DNA of 33,166 bases from Armatimonadota bacterium (GTDB lineage Bacteria > Armatimonadota > UBA5829), in the NCBI GenBank assembly GCA_039679645.1, contig JBDKUO010000044.1, positions 1-33,166 of the forward strand, written 5' to 3'. A program made the position numbers and the translations under genes. Every line of letters begins with the position of its first letter. Positions within the stretch are counted from its first letter, which is position 1. Positions 8,805 through 17,979 of the stretch are shown piece after piece. The notes under the pieces were generated by a model. It was not told where the DNA came from, did not search any database, and saw nothing but the letters and a program-made list of their open reading frames with translations.

Positions 8805-11800
8805 TTCTAGTACATTCGATAAAATCCGGATAGGCATCGCCTCGCCGGATGACATACGTTCGTGGTCCTGCGGCGAAGTCAAAAAGCCCGAGACCATCAA
8901 CTATCGCACGTTCAAGCCCGAGCGCGATGGGCTTTTCTGCGAGAGGATATTCGGACCGGTTAAGGACTGGGAGTGTCACTGCGGGCGTTATAAGAAGGTC
9001 AAGTTCAAGGGCGTCGTCTGCGACCGCTGCGGAGTTGAAGTCACTCGCTCCAAGGTTCGTCGTGAGAGGATGGGCCACATCGAGCTTGCCGCGCCCGTAT
9101 CGCACATCTGGTATCTAAAAGGTGTGCCGAGTCCTATGGCTCTGTTGCTGGATATGTCACCCAGGCCGCTTGAGCGCGTGCTTTATTTTGCGTCTTATAT
9201 AGTGATCCACGTCGACAGGCCTAAGATCAATCAGCACATCGACGAGATACGCACAGCAGTCAATGCGGCGGTCGAGGATATCACGATTGCGCGTGACGCC
9301 AACATAGCGAACCTGCGTAAAGACGCAGCGAAAGATGAGAAAGAAAACCCGGATTGGGACGACAAGAAGAAGAACGATCAGACCAAAAAGCTCAACGAGA
9401 GGATCAAACAGGAAGAGCGCGACGCTACTGATCACACAGACGAACTGTTCGCGACTCTAAAGCTCCTTGAGAGCGTCCAGAAGCTTGAGCTGATTACTGA
9501 AGACCAGTATCGCGCCCTGGACAGGCTCCTCGAGGTAGTCTCGGAGAAGCTTGATGTCGACCTGAGCGATGTCCTCAGAGCCGGACTGGGTGGATCTGCC
9601 ATCAAGGAGCTGCTTTCCGAGGTCGATCTTGAGAAGCTGGCTCGTGAACTGCGTAAAGAAATATCGCAGACCACCGGTCCCAAGCGCGCAAGAGCGATCA
9701 AGCGTCTTGAGGTTGCAGATTCGTTTATATCGTCCAAGAGCCGTCCCGAGTGGATGATCCTGGACTGCATACCTGTGATTTCGCCTGAACTGCGGCCTAT
9801 GGTCCAGCTCGACGGCGGCAGGTTCGCGACCAGCGACCTCAACGATCTTTATCGCCGTATCATCAACCGGAACAATCGTCTTAAGAAGATCACCGAGATT
9901 CGCGCGCCTGAGTCGATCATAAACCATGAGAAGCGGCTTCTTCAGGAGGCCGTCGATGCTCTTATTGATAACGGCAGGCGCACAAGGCCGGTAGTCGGTT
10001 CCAACAACAGACCGCTCAAATCGCTTTCCGACATGCTCAAAGGCAAAGAAGGCCGGTTCCGAAAGAACCTGCTCGGTAAGCGTGTAGACTATTCGGGTCG
10101 TTCGGTCATCGTTGTCGGCCCGTATTTGAAGCTGCACCAGTGCGGACTGCCTAAAGAGATGGCTCTGGAACTCTTTAAGCCGTTCGTGATGAAGACTCTT
10201 GTCGAGAAGAAATACACTTCCAATATCAAGACGGCCAAACGAATGATAGACCGTATGAAGCCCGAGGTCTGGGACGCTCTTGAAGATGTAATCAGTGAGC
10301 ATCCGGTTATGTTGAACCGTGCTCCCACGCTTCACCGCCTTGGTATTCAGGCTTTTGAGCCGATCCTGGTGGATGGCAAGGCTATCCAGCTTCACCCGCT
10401 GGTCTGCCATGCGTTCAATGCCGACTTCGACGGCGACCAGATGGCTGTCCACGTACCGCTGTCGGCATCGGCTCAGTCTGAAGCGAGACTTCTGATGCTC
10501 TCGACTCACAATCTGTTTTCGCCGGCGGACGGTAGACCGGTTGTTGCGCCGCTGCAGGATATCGTTCTCGGATCATTCTATTTGACTATGAAGCATGAGG
10601 ATGTTCCTGACGAGAAAGCGCTTCACATATTCTCAGACGAAGAGGATGCGCTTTTGGCATATCGCAACGGGCAGGTGGATATACATGAGCCGATCAAGGT
10701 CAGGTTGCCCAAATCGCCGGACAGCGACGAGTTGGAACTCAGGGAACTTACGGTCGGCAGGCTGATTTTCAACAACATACTGCCTCCGAACATGCGCTAT
10801 ATAGACAGAGAGATCGATAAGAAGATGATGGCCAGGCTGGTCAACGATTGCTATGCAAAGAACGGACTTGAGGCCACTGTTAAGCTCTTGGACGATCTCA
10901 AGGCGCTTGGTTTCCGCTACGCCACATTCTCAGGTATAACGATTTCAATGACGGATATGGACATTCCGTCCAAGCGAGATGAGATAGTCGAACGGACCCA
11001 GACGGCTGTCGCGAGAAAGAACCGCGACTACACCAGGGGTCTTATTACCCAGGCAGAGCGCAAACAGCAGGTGCTTGAGCTGTGGATTCGCGCTGCGGAT
11101 GAAGTCGCTGACTCTATTACAGACAGCGTGGAAACGTTCAACCCGATCTCGATTATTACTACATCGGGAGCTAGAGGTTCCAAGAGGCAGATAACGCAGC
11201 TTGCCGGTATGCGCGGTCTCATGAGTGACCCGTTCGGCAATCTGATTGAAGACTTGCCTATCAAGTCGAACTTCCACGAGGGCATTAATGTTCTCGAATA
11301 CTTTATCTCTACGCACGGCGCCAGAAAAGGACTTGCGGATACAGCGCTTAGAACTGCGGACGCAGGTTATCTTACAAGGAGACTGGTTGACGTTGCGCAG
11401 GACGTGATCGTGCGCGGCGATGACTGCGGCACCACCAGCGGTGTATACGTCTCCACCATTGAGGAATCAGGTGAGGTTATTGAGACTATCGGTGACAGGC
11501 TCAGAGGCCGGACCGCGCTCGAGGATATCTTCCTTCCTGGTGCCGGCGAGCCGATTGTCTGCGCCAATGAGATAATCAGCGATGACGCTGCCAAGGAAAT
11601 AGAGGCGGCTGGCCTGACAAGAGTCGGAGTCCGTTCGCCGCTTACATGTGAACTCAGACAGGGTATCTGCAGCAAGTGCTACGGACGCGACATGGCCAAC
11701 GGCAAACCTGTTGACGCCGGCACGGCGGTCGGCATTATCGCTGCGCAGTCGATTGGTGAGCCTGGAACGCAGATTACAATGAGAACCTTCCATACCGGAG

Positions 11801-13137
11801 GTGTTGCCGGTAAGTATATGACCGGGGTCGCCGAGGTCAAGAAGAAGAAACAGGAGAGTCTGCGCGACCTGCATGAGGATATTCGCCGCGGTCTGGTATC
11901 CATCGAAGACGGTGCGGAAGGTCTCGATCGAGAGCGCGCAAGAGCGGTCCAGGCCGTTCTTAAGGTCCTGGAAGACCAGGTCGGTGGCCTGTTGAGGGTT
12001 GTCGAACTCTTTGAGGCAAGAAAACCCAAAGGCCAGGCGATCATTACTGAGGTTGCGGGTGAGGTTGTCGATATCGAGACAAGGGGCCTTAAGCGGGTGG
12101 TTATCCACTCCGAACAGCCTACTTATGATCCTTCGCAGCTTTCGGGTGAAGTGATTGTGGATGCTGCTGTTAGTCCGAAGACCGGTGACACGATTATCGA
12201 TGCTGGTACCGAGCTTACGGAGAAGCTGGCTCGCAAGATCAAGGATGCCGGTGTGCAGAGCGTTAAGCTGCGCAAGACTCACCTGGTGCCTTACAGAGGC
12301 AACCTGGAAGTCGAGGTCGGCCAGACCGTTCAAGCGGGTGACCGCTTGACCGAAGGTCCGATGGACCCGCACAAAGTCCTTGAGCTTCAGGGCGTTCGCG
12401 GCGTTATGGAATATCTCGTCCGTGAGATTCAAAATGTCTACAAATCTCAGGGTATCGATATCAACGACAAACACGTCGAGATCATCGTTCGCCAGATGCT
12501 CAGAAAGCGCAAGGTGATCGAGTCTGGAGACACCAGGTTCCTGCCGGGTCAGGTTGTCGATAAGTTCGAGTTCGAGGACGAGAACGCTCGTGTGCTTGCC
12601 GCCAGTGGAACTGAGGCAACCGCCGACTGGGTGCTGCTTGGTATCACCGAGGCGTCTCTGGCTACGGACAGTTTCCTGTCTGCCGCTTCGTTCCAGAAGA
12701 CCACCAGGGTCCTTACGGATGCGGCGGTCAGAGGCAAGCGAGACAATCTCATCGGGCTTAAGGAGAATGTCATCATCGGGCGACTTATCCCGGCCGGCAC
12801 GGGTCTGCCGAGATATAAGGGTCTGGATGTCATGAACGAGGATCATGAGGTCATTACCACCGCGCGACAGCTTCTGGAACCGACATACGAATCCGAAGAG
12901 GAAGAAGAGATTCTGCCGATAGAGGACGAGTTGGAGTTGGAAGATATTGTTCCGCTTGGCGGCGGGGAACCTGAAGCCGAAGCAGAGGAGTCCGACGAAG
13001 AGGATGAGCTTGAAGAGGATGATGTCTTCAAGAAGCTGGCAAGTGCTCTGACAGGTGATGATGAGGGAGATGTCGACGCGCCCGATACGGACGACGAGGA
13101 CGCCCCGATAGACACCAACTCGGACAACGCAATATAG
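8797..13137 (+). CDS. rpoC: DNA-directed RNA polymerase subunit beta'
   Basis: The beta' subunit carries the catalytic magnesium site [10 protein letters not shown] (541-550; D543, D545, D547). The first zinc site has C60, C62, C75 and C78; the second has C877, C951, C958 and C961. Bridge-helix and trigger-loop sequence [18 protein letters not shown] ends at about 1004. An extra, highly charged segment of about 55 residues (about 1005-1059) then separates it from [17 protein letters not shown], where polymerases without an insertion have only a few residues. [10 protein letters not shown] module (1128-1161) resembles the ones in RpoB. The C-terminal 70 residues are strongly acidic. The ATG lies within the end of rpoB, so translation is probably coupled. 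Total length is 1446 aa. Confidence 0.98.
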   Translation: MTDSSTFDKIRIGIASPDDIRSWSCGEVKKPETINYRTFKPERDGLFCERIFGPVKDWECHCGRYKKVKFKGVVCDRCGVEVTRSKVRRERMGHIELAAPVSHIWYLKGVPSPMALLLDMSPRPLERVLYFASYIVIHVDRPKINQHIDEIRTAVNAAVEDITIARDANIANLRKDAAKDEKENPDWDDKKKNDQTKKLNERIKQEERDATDHTDELFATLKLLESVQKLELITEDQYRALDRLLEVVSEKLDVDLSDVLRAGLGGSAIKELLSEVDLEKLARELRKEISQTTGPKRARAIKRLEVADSFISSKSRPEWMILDCIPVISPELRPMVQLDGGRFATSDLNDLYRRIINRNNRLKKITEIRAPESIINHEKRLLQEAVDALIDNGRRTRPVVGSNNRPLKSLSDMLKGKEGRFRKNLLGKRVDYSGRSVIVVGPYLKLHQCGLPKEMALELFKPFVMKTLVEKKYTSNIKTAKRMIDRMKPEVWDALEDVISEHPVMLNRAPTLHRLGIQAFEPILVDGKAIQLHPLVCHAFNADFDGDQMAVHVPLSASAQSEARLLMLSTHNLFSPADGRPVVAPLQDIVLGSFYLTMKHEDVPDEKALHIFSDEEDALLAYRNGQVDIHEPIKVRLPKSPDSDELELRELTVGRLIFNNILPPNMRYIDREIDKKMMARLVNDCYAKNGLEATVKLLDDLKALGFRYATFSGITISMTDMDIPSKRDEIVERTQTAVARKNRDYTRGLITQAERKQQVLELWIRAADEVADSITDSVETFNPISIITTSGARGSKRQITQLAGMRGLMSDPFGNLIEDLPIKSNFHEGINVLEYFISTHGARKGLADTALRTADAGYLTRRLVDVAQDVIVRGDDCGTTSGVYVSTIEESGEVIETIGDRLRGRTALEDIFLPGAGEPIVCANEIISDDAAKEIEAAGLTRVGVRSPLTCELRQGICSKCYGRDMANGKPVDAGTAVGIIAAQSIGEPGTQITMRTFHTGGVAGKYMTGVAEVKKKKQESLRDLHEDIRRGLVSIEDGAEGLDRERARAVQAVLKVLEDQVGGLLRVVELFEARKPKGQAIITEVAGEVVDIETRGLKRVVIHSEQPTYDPSQLSGEVIVDAAVSPKTGDTIIDAGTELTEKLARKIKDAGVQSVKLRKTHLVPYRGNLEVEVGQTVQAGDRLTEGPMDPHKVLELQGVRGVMEYLVREIQNVYKSQGIDINDKHVEIIVRQMLRKRKVIESGDTRFLPGQVVDKFEFEDENARVLAASGTEATADWVLLGITEASLATDSFLSAASFQKTTRVLTDAAVRGKRDNLIGLKENVIIGRLIPAGTGLPRYKGLDVMNEDHEVITTARQLLEPTYESEEEEEILPIEDELELEDIVPLGGGEPEAEAEESDEEDELEEDDVFKKLASALTGDDEGDVDAPDTDDEDAPIDTNSDNAI

Positions 13138-13153
13138 GTAACAGACAATAAAT

Positions 13154-13183
13154 GATCGGCGGGGGTATCTTTCCCCGCCGATC
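13154..13183. terminator. Strong hairpin at the end of rpoBC, shared by convergent genes
   Basis: A perfect 11-bp stem, GATCGGCGGGG (13154-13164) with CCCCGCCGATC (13173-13183), has an 8-nt loop. It lies between the rpoC stop and the stop of the convergent BON gene, so it can end transcription from both sides. The following sequence is T-containing (TCAGCTTTCTT) rather than a clean U tract. Confidence 0.75.
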
Positions 13184-13208
13184 TCAGCTTTCTTCCCAAA
13201 TACTCAAT

Positions 13209-13766
13209 CTAAAATATCTGTGATTCTGGGCTGCTGATGGCCAGATCGTTATATACGGCCACCACACCCGGCACGGATCCGGCTATGATCGGGATCATAT
13301 CATAGGCAAGTTCACTTCTGGCGTATCCCGAGATGCGCACAACACCGTCTTTGACATCTACGATATATGTGCCCGGATACGTCGATTTGCTGATCCTGCT
13401 GCGGACTTCGGCGGCAAGTCTCATGTCTTTTTCGCTTGTCGGTGAAACGCGAAGTTGATTATCGACTTTCGCTACTCCGCGAACACTGGAGGCGAGAACA
13501 GTCGCGACAGACTTTTGTTTATCATTGTAGACGTATCCGGTGAGCGTTACCAGGCCATGATAGTAGCTTATACATATGCCGCAGCCAGGTTCGCTTATCA
13601 GCCCAGCAAGACGTGATCTGATCGTAGCAAGAACGACTCCGTCGTTAATTATAGGGCACGCAACTGTCGCTACGCCGCCGACAGGGCAGGGGTTGTCCGT
13701 GTTCTGAGCGTATATCGGCGCAACAAACATAAGCGTGATTGCCGGTATCAACAATAACTTAAGCAT
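13209..13766 (-). CDS. Exported protein with two BON domains
   Basis: BON domains (bacterial OsmY and nodulation) are about 60-residue folds found in envelope proteins that bind lipid or support envelope stability. The 185-residue product starts with a signal peptide (MLKLLLIPAITLMFVAPIYA, 1-20). Two BON repeats follow: about 43-107, with GLVTLTGYVYNDKQKS and VRGVAKVDNQLRV, and about 114-178, with DGVVRISGYARSELA and VPGVVAVYNDLAI. Four cysteines (27, 37, 61, 63) may form disulfides. The gene stands alone, convergent with rpoC and divergent from the next gene. The substrate is unknown; it is most like OsmY-type periplasmic proteins. Confidence 0.85.
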   Translation of the reverse strand: MLKLLLIPAITLMFVAPIYAQNTDNPCPVGGVATVACPIINDGVVLATIRSRLAGLISEPGCGICISYYHGLVTLTGYVYNDKQKSVATVLASSVRGVAKVDNQLRVSPTSEKDMRLAAEVRSRISKSTYPGTYIVDVKDGVVRISGYARSELAYDMIPIIAGSVPGVVAVYNDLAISSPESQIF

Positions 13767-13909
13767 TGTCCTTCACTTCCTTCAGAGGCAGGGGCCTCTA
13801 TAGAGATTTTACCCTCATCACCATTGATTGGGTAATTATCTAAGATTGCGAGAACATTTTCATTTATAATGCGTCTTATAATATTGAACGCGTGTGAGGT
13901 GTGATGTAG

Positions 13910-14569
13910 ATGAGCATGTTCAAAAAAATTATTATAGTAGCTGCCGTGCTGGCAATTGCTGCAAGCGCCGCCTGTGCGGAGAGCGTGCAGAGCAAAAGTG
14001 CTTTAAGCAATCAGGATGCAGAGAAAGCCGAAACATCTGTATGCGATCTGATAGCCGACGCGGTGCGCGCAGAGCTGAACACTGATATCGCATTTGTCGC
14101 TGCAAGTGAAGCCAAGGCTAAAGATAAACCTTTTGATGCCGGACAGATATATTCATCCGATATCAATGCGCTTGTTTCATATCCCGATGATCCTCTAGCC
14201 GAGGTTTTGCTCACAGGTAAAGCCGTTCGCCAGGCTCTGGAGAAGTCTGTATCAATATATCCTCAGCCGAACCTTGGATTCCTGCAAATCTCCGGGCTTG
14301 AGTTCACTTTTGATGCGTCCAAGAATGTGGGTGAACGTGTGACGTCCGTAAGTGTAGGCGGCGCGCCTCTTATCGATTCGCGAACATACACGGTGGCCTT
14401 GACCAATTCCATGGCCAACGGAGCCCTGGGTTACTGGAAAATCTGGTCAGCCGAAGATGTAAAGTATCGTCATTCCGATAAGAGCATAACCAAAGCGGTT
14501 GAGGACTTCATGACAGCCAACAAAACTATAGACTACAGCACCCTGGGCAGGATCAAAGCCGCTAAGTAA
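13910..14569 (+). CDS. Exported stand-alone 5'-nucleotidase C-terminal domain protein
   Basis: The 219-residue product has a signal peptide (1-23, ending ASAACA) and then one domain like the C-terminal half of 5'-nucleotidases (5_nucleotid_C). It shows the expected order: DLIADAVRAELNTDIAFVAA (about 46-65), VLLTGKAVRQALEKSV, GFLQISGLEFTFD (about 123-135, the substrate-binding loop region), and YTVALTNSMANG. The metallophosphatase half that does the chemistry in the full enzyme is absent, so it is probably a nucleotide- or ligand-binding protein rather than a hydrolase. ATG 13910 has GAGGTG 8 nt upstream. Two TATAAT boxes (13865-13870, 13877-13882) lie upstream, without a clear -35. The M28 gene follows closely. 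Confidence 0.75.
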   Translation: MSMFKKIIIVAAVLAIAASAACAESVQSKSALSNQDAEKAETSVCDLIADAVRAELNTDIAFVAASEAKAKDKPFDAGQIYSSDINALVSYPDDPLAEVLLTGKAVRQALEKSVSIYPQPNLGFLQISGLEFTFDASKNVGERVTSVSVGGAPLIDSRTYTVALTNSMANGALGYWKIWSAEDVKYRHSDKSITKAVEDFMTANKTIDYSTLGRIKAAK

Positions 14570-14582
14570 TGGAGCATATAAA

Positions 14583-15545
14583 CTGAGACGATCGGTACCA
14601 TTCAGAGTTATTGTCAGTTGCATGTTGATGTGCGCCGCACTCACAGCAGTTATCGGCTGCCGACCGGGAGGCACATCTGCGAGCGTCCCCACGTTTGATG
14701 AAAACCGCGCTTTCTCTCTTCTCACGAAGCAGGTAGAGTTTGGCCCGAGGTATCCGGGAACCGATGGTCATAAAGCTGCCGCCGAGTTTATCCAGGCTCA
14801 ACTGAAACCATACGCCGATGGTGTCAAGGTCCAAGAGTTTTCGAAGACCGTGCGCGGCAAGTATCTGGAGATGCAAAATATTGTCGCGCACTTCAACCCC
14901 GATGCCAAGAAACATATTCTGTTGTCTGCCCACTGGGACTCCCGCCCGACTGCGGATATGGAGATCGATCCAGAAAAAAAGAAACAGCCTATCCCCGGCG
15001 CGAATGACGGCGGCTCAGGCGTTGCTGTGCTTCTGGAACTTGCACGGATGTTTGCAAAGCAAAAACCGGATGTAGGTGTGGTGATGGTCTTCTTTGACGG
15101 TGAAGACTATGGCCCCGGTGAGCCTGAGATGTTTTTGGGATCGAAGTATTTCGCCAAGAACCTTGCAGACGGGAGTTCGTACAACGGCAAGCTCATCAAG
15201 ATAGATTACGGCATCTTATTGGATATGGTCGGCGATAAGGATCTGCAAATACCAAAGGAGCAGAAGTCCGTGAGCGCCGCGTCGGATGTTGTCGAGAAAG
15301 TCTGGAGCATGGCAGATAAGCTCGGTTACCGTGATGTATTTACTCCTGGAGTTGGCATGAGTATTGAAGACGATCACCTTCCACTTATTGATGCAGGTGT
15401 AAAGTGCATAGACGTCATAGATTTCAACTATGGCCCCTGGCACACACTCGATGATACGCCCGACAAATGCTCACCCAAGTCTCTCAAGACAGTGGGTGAG
15501 GTGATCGCAAACGTGGTCTACGCGGAGAAAGTGGAAAGAAACTGA
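14583..15545 (+). CDS. M28 family metallopeptidase / glutaminyl-cyclase-like lipoprotein
   Basis: Family M28 contains zinc aminopeptidases and bacterial glutaminyl cyclases, which turn N-terminal glutamine into pyroglutamate. Candidate metal ligands occur in family order: HWDSRP, GANDGGSGVAVLLELAR, FFDGEDYG, LLDMVGD and GPWHTLDDTPD. The order and the LLDMVGD context look more like the cyclase branch. The first ATG is at 14622, but that N-terminus has no positive charge. An in-frame CTG at 14583, with GGAG 8 nt upstream, gives a full lipoprotein signal (RR, hydrophobic stretch, lipobox VIGC with C26) and a 320-residue product, so I prefer it; the start remains uncertain. It is 13 nt from the preceding exported protein, which implies one operon. 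Confidence 0.85.
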   Translation: MRRSVPFRVIVSCMLMCAALTAVIGCRPGGTSASVPTFDENRAFSLLTKQVEFGPRYPGTDGHKAAAEFIQAQLKPYADGVKVQEFSKTVRGKYLEMQNIVAHFNPDAKKHILLSAHWDSRPTADMEIDPEKKKQPIPGANDGGSGVAVLLELARMFAKQKPDVGVVMVFFDGEDYGPGEPEMFLGSKYFAKNLADGSSYNGKLIKIDYGILLDMVGDKDLQIPKEQKSVSAASDVVEKVWSMADKLGYRDVFTPGVGMSIEDDHLPLIDAGVKCIDVIDFNYGPWHTLDDTPDKCSPKSLKTVGEVIANVVYAEKVERN

Positions 15546-15584
15546 TCTCGGACTTTCCACTTTCCACTCTTCAGCTTTCCACTA
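15546..15584. repeat. CTTTCCAC word repeat between convergent genes
   Basis: The gap is largely built from ACTTTCCACT, CTCTTCAG and CTTTCCACT words. The opposite-strand version (GAAAGTGGA, GTGAAGAG, AGTGGAAAGC) recurs at 27868-27920. The class appears only between genes here. Confidence 0.5.
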
Positions 15585-15965
15585 CTAAGGCAGCACAGCA
15601 ATGGCCTCTATCTCGACTTTTGCCCCACGCGGCAGAGCAGCTACCTGCACAGTCGAGCGAGCCGGCGCATCAGATTGCATATATGACGCGTATACGTCGT
15701 TTACGCGGCTAAAGTCGCTGATATCCATAAGGAAGATAGTCGTCTTCACCACATCCTCGAATGTCATTCCTTGAGACGCTAATATGCCCTTGAGGTTTTC
15801 CATTACCTGTTTTGTCTGTGTTACCGCATCTACCGCGTCCATCTGCCCTGTCGCCGGATTGATCGGGATTTGGCCGGATATGAAAAGGAACCCGTTTGCT
15901 TTTATAGCCTGGCTATATGGTCCAATAGCCGCTGGCGCATTAGTTGTTTCGACTTTCACTCGCAT
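15585..15965 (-). CDS. ridA: RidA family enamine/imine deaminase
   Basis: RidA (YjgF/UK114) hydrolyses reactive 2-aminoacrylate and related enamines released by PLP enzymes. The 126-residue length and sequence fit: APAAIGPYSQA near the N-terminus, FISGQIPINPATG (about 28-40), and the signature PARSTVQVAALPRGAKVEIE, which holds the arginine that binds the substrate carboxylate. I start at ATG 15965 (MRVKVETTNAP), with GGAG 6 nt upstream; the TTG at 15977 overlaps that site. It lies 40 nt after the UroD-family gene on the same strand and is probably the last gene of that operon. Confidence 0.93.
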   Translation of the reverse strand: MRVKVETTNAPAAIGPYSQAIKANGFLFISGQIPINPATGQMDAVDAVTQTKQVMENLKGILASQGMTFEDVVKTTIFLMDISDFSRVNDVYASYMQSDAPARSTVQVAALPRGAKVEIEAIAVLP

Positions 15966-15974
15966 AATAGTCTC

Positions 15975-16009
15975 CAATAATCAATATCAAATATAAAATA
16001 CTAAATCAG
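15975..16009. repeat. AT-rich word repeat
   Basis: AATAATCAATATC, AAATATAAAATAC and TAAATCAG words lie between the UroD-family gene and ridA. They are very like 30606-30644 on the same strand and 21542-21578 on the other strand. Confidence 0.6.
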
Positions 16010-17109
16010 TAGCGGCATTGTTTGCAGGCGTCGGCGAAGGCCTTCAGGTTGGCCGGGTCGCCGAAGAAAAAGTGGTCCGATGGCGATATAATATAGCCTG
16101 CATGGTCCTTTGTGGCTTCAAAGCACTCAAAGACCAGCTTGCGCGCAGCTTCCGGCGTGCCCTTCTCGAAGCCTGCATTTTGATCGAACCCGCCTATGAA
16201 GAAGAGTTTGTCTCCTACTCGACGCGACGCTTCGGCAAGATCGCAGTCGCCTCCCATCGAAGGCGGCGTCATTGTTTCAAGGCCATCCGCGCCGTTTTCA
16301 ACAACCATATCCAGCATCTTCATCAGCCCGCCGCACAGGTGGTATACGACTTTCAGACCGACTTTATGAAAAGCCTCGGCCTGCTGTTTATCGTAGGGCA
16401 GGCAAAACTCTTTGAACATCGTAGGGCTGATAACAGTGTTGGAACCCGCGCCTCCGCCCGTCTCTACCATATCCGCCGGTATGCCTTTCCACATTTCAGT
16501 CACACGCAGCGTTTTCTTCAGGATTTCGTCGAGCACGTAGTGCAAGTAATCGGGCTTATCCATCGCCATCATAATGGCCTCTTCGGTGCCGATCATAGTG
16601 CAAAAGCTCTGCCATGGGCTGCCCTGGCCGGGGCTGAATGGGCTGACTCTAATTATTCCGCGGTCGCCGAGTTTTTCTCTGGCTTCACGTAGATACGTGA
16701 AATCAGCCGAGATAGGCACGCAGTAATGCTTGTTCCATATCTCGAAGTCGGCCTCGGTCTTGATTAACGGCTCGGTCTCCCAGCCGGTAAACACATTGTT
16801 TGCGCCCTTGTGATGCAGTGTGCCGCTGGGAGTGGTTATTGTTTCTTCCCACAGACGGTCTCCGCGATCATCCGTGCCGAGATCAATATGATTCTTCTGC
16901 CAGCCCGCGCAGTCTTTCTCATCGTATTTATAGGCAGGCCCGCCGTAAATGGCAAAGTCCATGTCGAACATTTCGTATGCCTGATACCAGTCGATACCAC
17001 CCAGATAATGATCCAGGTAATATTGCATCCAGCCGTGTACCTGGCACGGCAGACGGTCGGGTCGCCCGTTTTCCAGGGCAATCATCATGCGCTCTCTTGA
17101 AGTCATCAT
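16006..17109 (-). CDS. Uroporphyrinogen decarboxylase-family protein (methyltransferase-like)
   Basis: The 367-residue protein belongs to the UroD fold family, which includes HemE and the corrinoid methyltransferases (MtaA/CmuA type). The N-terminus TSRERMMIALENGRPDRLP (about 3-21) is typical of the non-HemE branch. The pattern VVYHLCGG has H257 and C259 spaced as in the zinc site of the methyltransferases, so methyl transfer or demethylation is more likely than heme synthesis. Such uncharacterised paralogues are often numerous in carbohydrate-degrading soil lineages. It overlaps the end of panB by 4 nt (ATGA), so translation is coupled. The substrate cannot be told from sequence. Confidence 0.8.
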   Translation of the reverse strand: MMTSRERMMIALENGRPDRLPCQVHGWMQYYLDHYLGGIDWYQAYEMFDMDFAIYGGPAYKYDEKDCAGWQKNHIDLGTDDRGDRLWEETITTPSGTLHHKGANNVFTGWETEPLIKTEADFEIWNKHYCVPISADFTYLREAREKLGDRGIIRVSPFSPGQGSPWQSFCTMIGTEEAIMMAMDKPDYLHYVLDEILKKTLRVTEMWKGIPADMVETGGGAGSNTVISPTMFKEFCLPYDKQQAEAFHKVGLKVVYHLCGGLMKMLDMVVENGADGLETMTPPSMGGDCDLAEASRRVGDKLFFIGGFDQNAGFEKGTPEAARKLVFECFEATKDHAGYIISPSDHFFFGDPANLKAFADACKQCRY

Positions 17110-17906
17110 TTTGCTTTGCGTTCGGGAAAGATCCCGCCCTTAACCTCACTGCTGTACTCGGTGAAAGCCTTCAGCATAACCTGCCACACATCTGCGTATT
17201 GCTTGACGAACGACGGCTTGAACTTGTCGAACATGCCCAGCAAATCGTGTGTCACCAGCACCTGGCCATCGCAGTATGGACCTGATCCGATCCCGATAGT
17301 TGGAATCGAAAGGCTTTCAGTCACTTCCTTCGCCAAGCCGTCCGGTATTGCCTCCAAAACAATTGCGCAAACACCGGCATCCTGCAAAATAAGCGCGTCC
17401 TTTTTTATCTTCTGAGCGCCTTCGGCATCCTTACCGACTTTCCTCAACCCGCCTATCTGGTGAACGGACTGCGGAGTAAGTCCCAGGTGGCCTACAACCG
17501 GTATACCGGCGTTTATGATTTTGCGAATTGTGGAAGCCATATGCTCTCCACCTTCGAGCTTGACCACCTCTGCGTTGCCTTCGCTCACCAGGCGTCCGGC
17601 ATTCCTGACGGCATCTTCCTCGCTGATCTGATATGATAAGAAAGGCATATCGCATACCAGCAGAGCGCGTCTGACTCCTCGCGATACGGCCGCCGAGTGT
17701 CGGATCATATCCTCCATGGTGACTTTCAGCTCACTGTCATAACCGAGCACCACACGTCCAAGGCTGTCACCGACCAGCGCTACGTCTACATCCGCCTCAT
17801 CAAGAATCTTGCCCATGGGGTAGTCATATGCCGTAAGCACAGATATTTTCTCCCCGGCTGCTTTCATCTTAGCCAGCACGGGAGCCGTTACTTTTTTCTT
17901 TTCCAT
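17106..17906 (-). CDS. panB: 3-methyl-2-oxobutanoate hydroxymethyltransferase
   Basis: PanB makes ketopantoate from 2-oxoisovalerate and methylene-tetrahydrofolate, the first committed step towards pantothenate and CoA. The 266 residues show the family blocks: SVLTAYDYPMGKILDEA, LVGDSLG with metal ligand D47, LLVCDMPF with D86, VKLEGG with E118, GHLGLTPQ, and the catalytic region VLEAIPDGLA. GAGGTT lies upstream of ATG 17906. folK, which makes the pterin for its folate cofactor, lies four genes upstream on the same strand; folK and panB are neighbours in many genomes, so this pairing is probably meaningful. Confidence 0.95.
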   Translation of the reverse strand: MEKKKVTAPVLAKMKAAGEKISVLTAYDYPMGKILDEADVDVALVGDSLGRVVLGYDSELKVTMEDMIRHSAAVSRGVRRALLVCDMPFLSYQISEEDAVRNAGRLVSEGNAEVVKLEGGEHMASTIRKIINAGIPVVGHLGLTPQSVHQIGGLRKVGKDAEGAQKIKKDALILQDAGVCAIVLEAIPDGLAKEVTESLSIPTIGIGSGPYCDGQVLVTHDLLGMFDKFKPSFVKQYADVWQVMLKAFTEYSSEVKGGIFPERKAK

Positions 17907-17943
17907 TTCTATTAACCTCTATAATAAAGCACAAACACCTCGC

Positions 17944-17977
17944 ATACCGTCATTGGCGAACGAAGTGAGTAATCTGC
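17944..17977. repeat. GTCATT-GCGA-GAAGTGAG-AATCT-type dispersed repeat
   Basis: The DnaJ-panB gap holds CGTCATTGGCGAACGAAG and then TGAGTAATCTGC. This resembles a short repeat I recall from many bacterial genomes (GTCATT, GCGAG, GAGGAATCT). A related copy is at 22191-22220. No gene is present in the gap. Confidence 0.5.
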
Positions 17978-17979
17978 TG

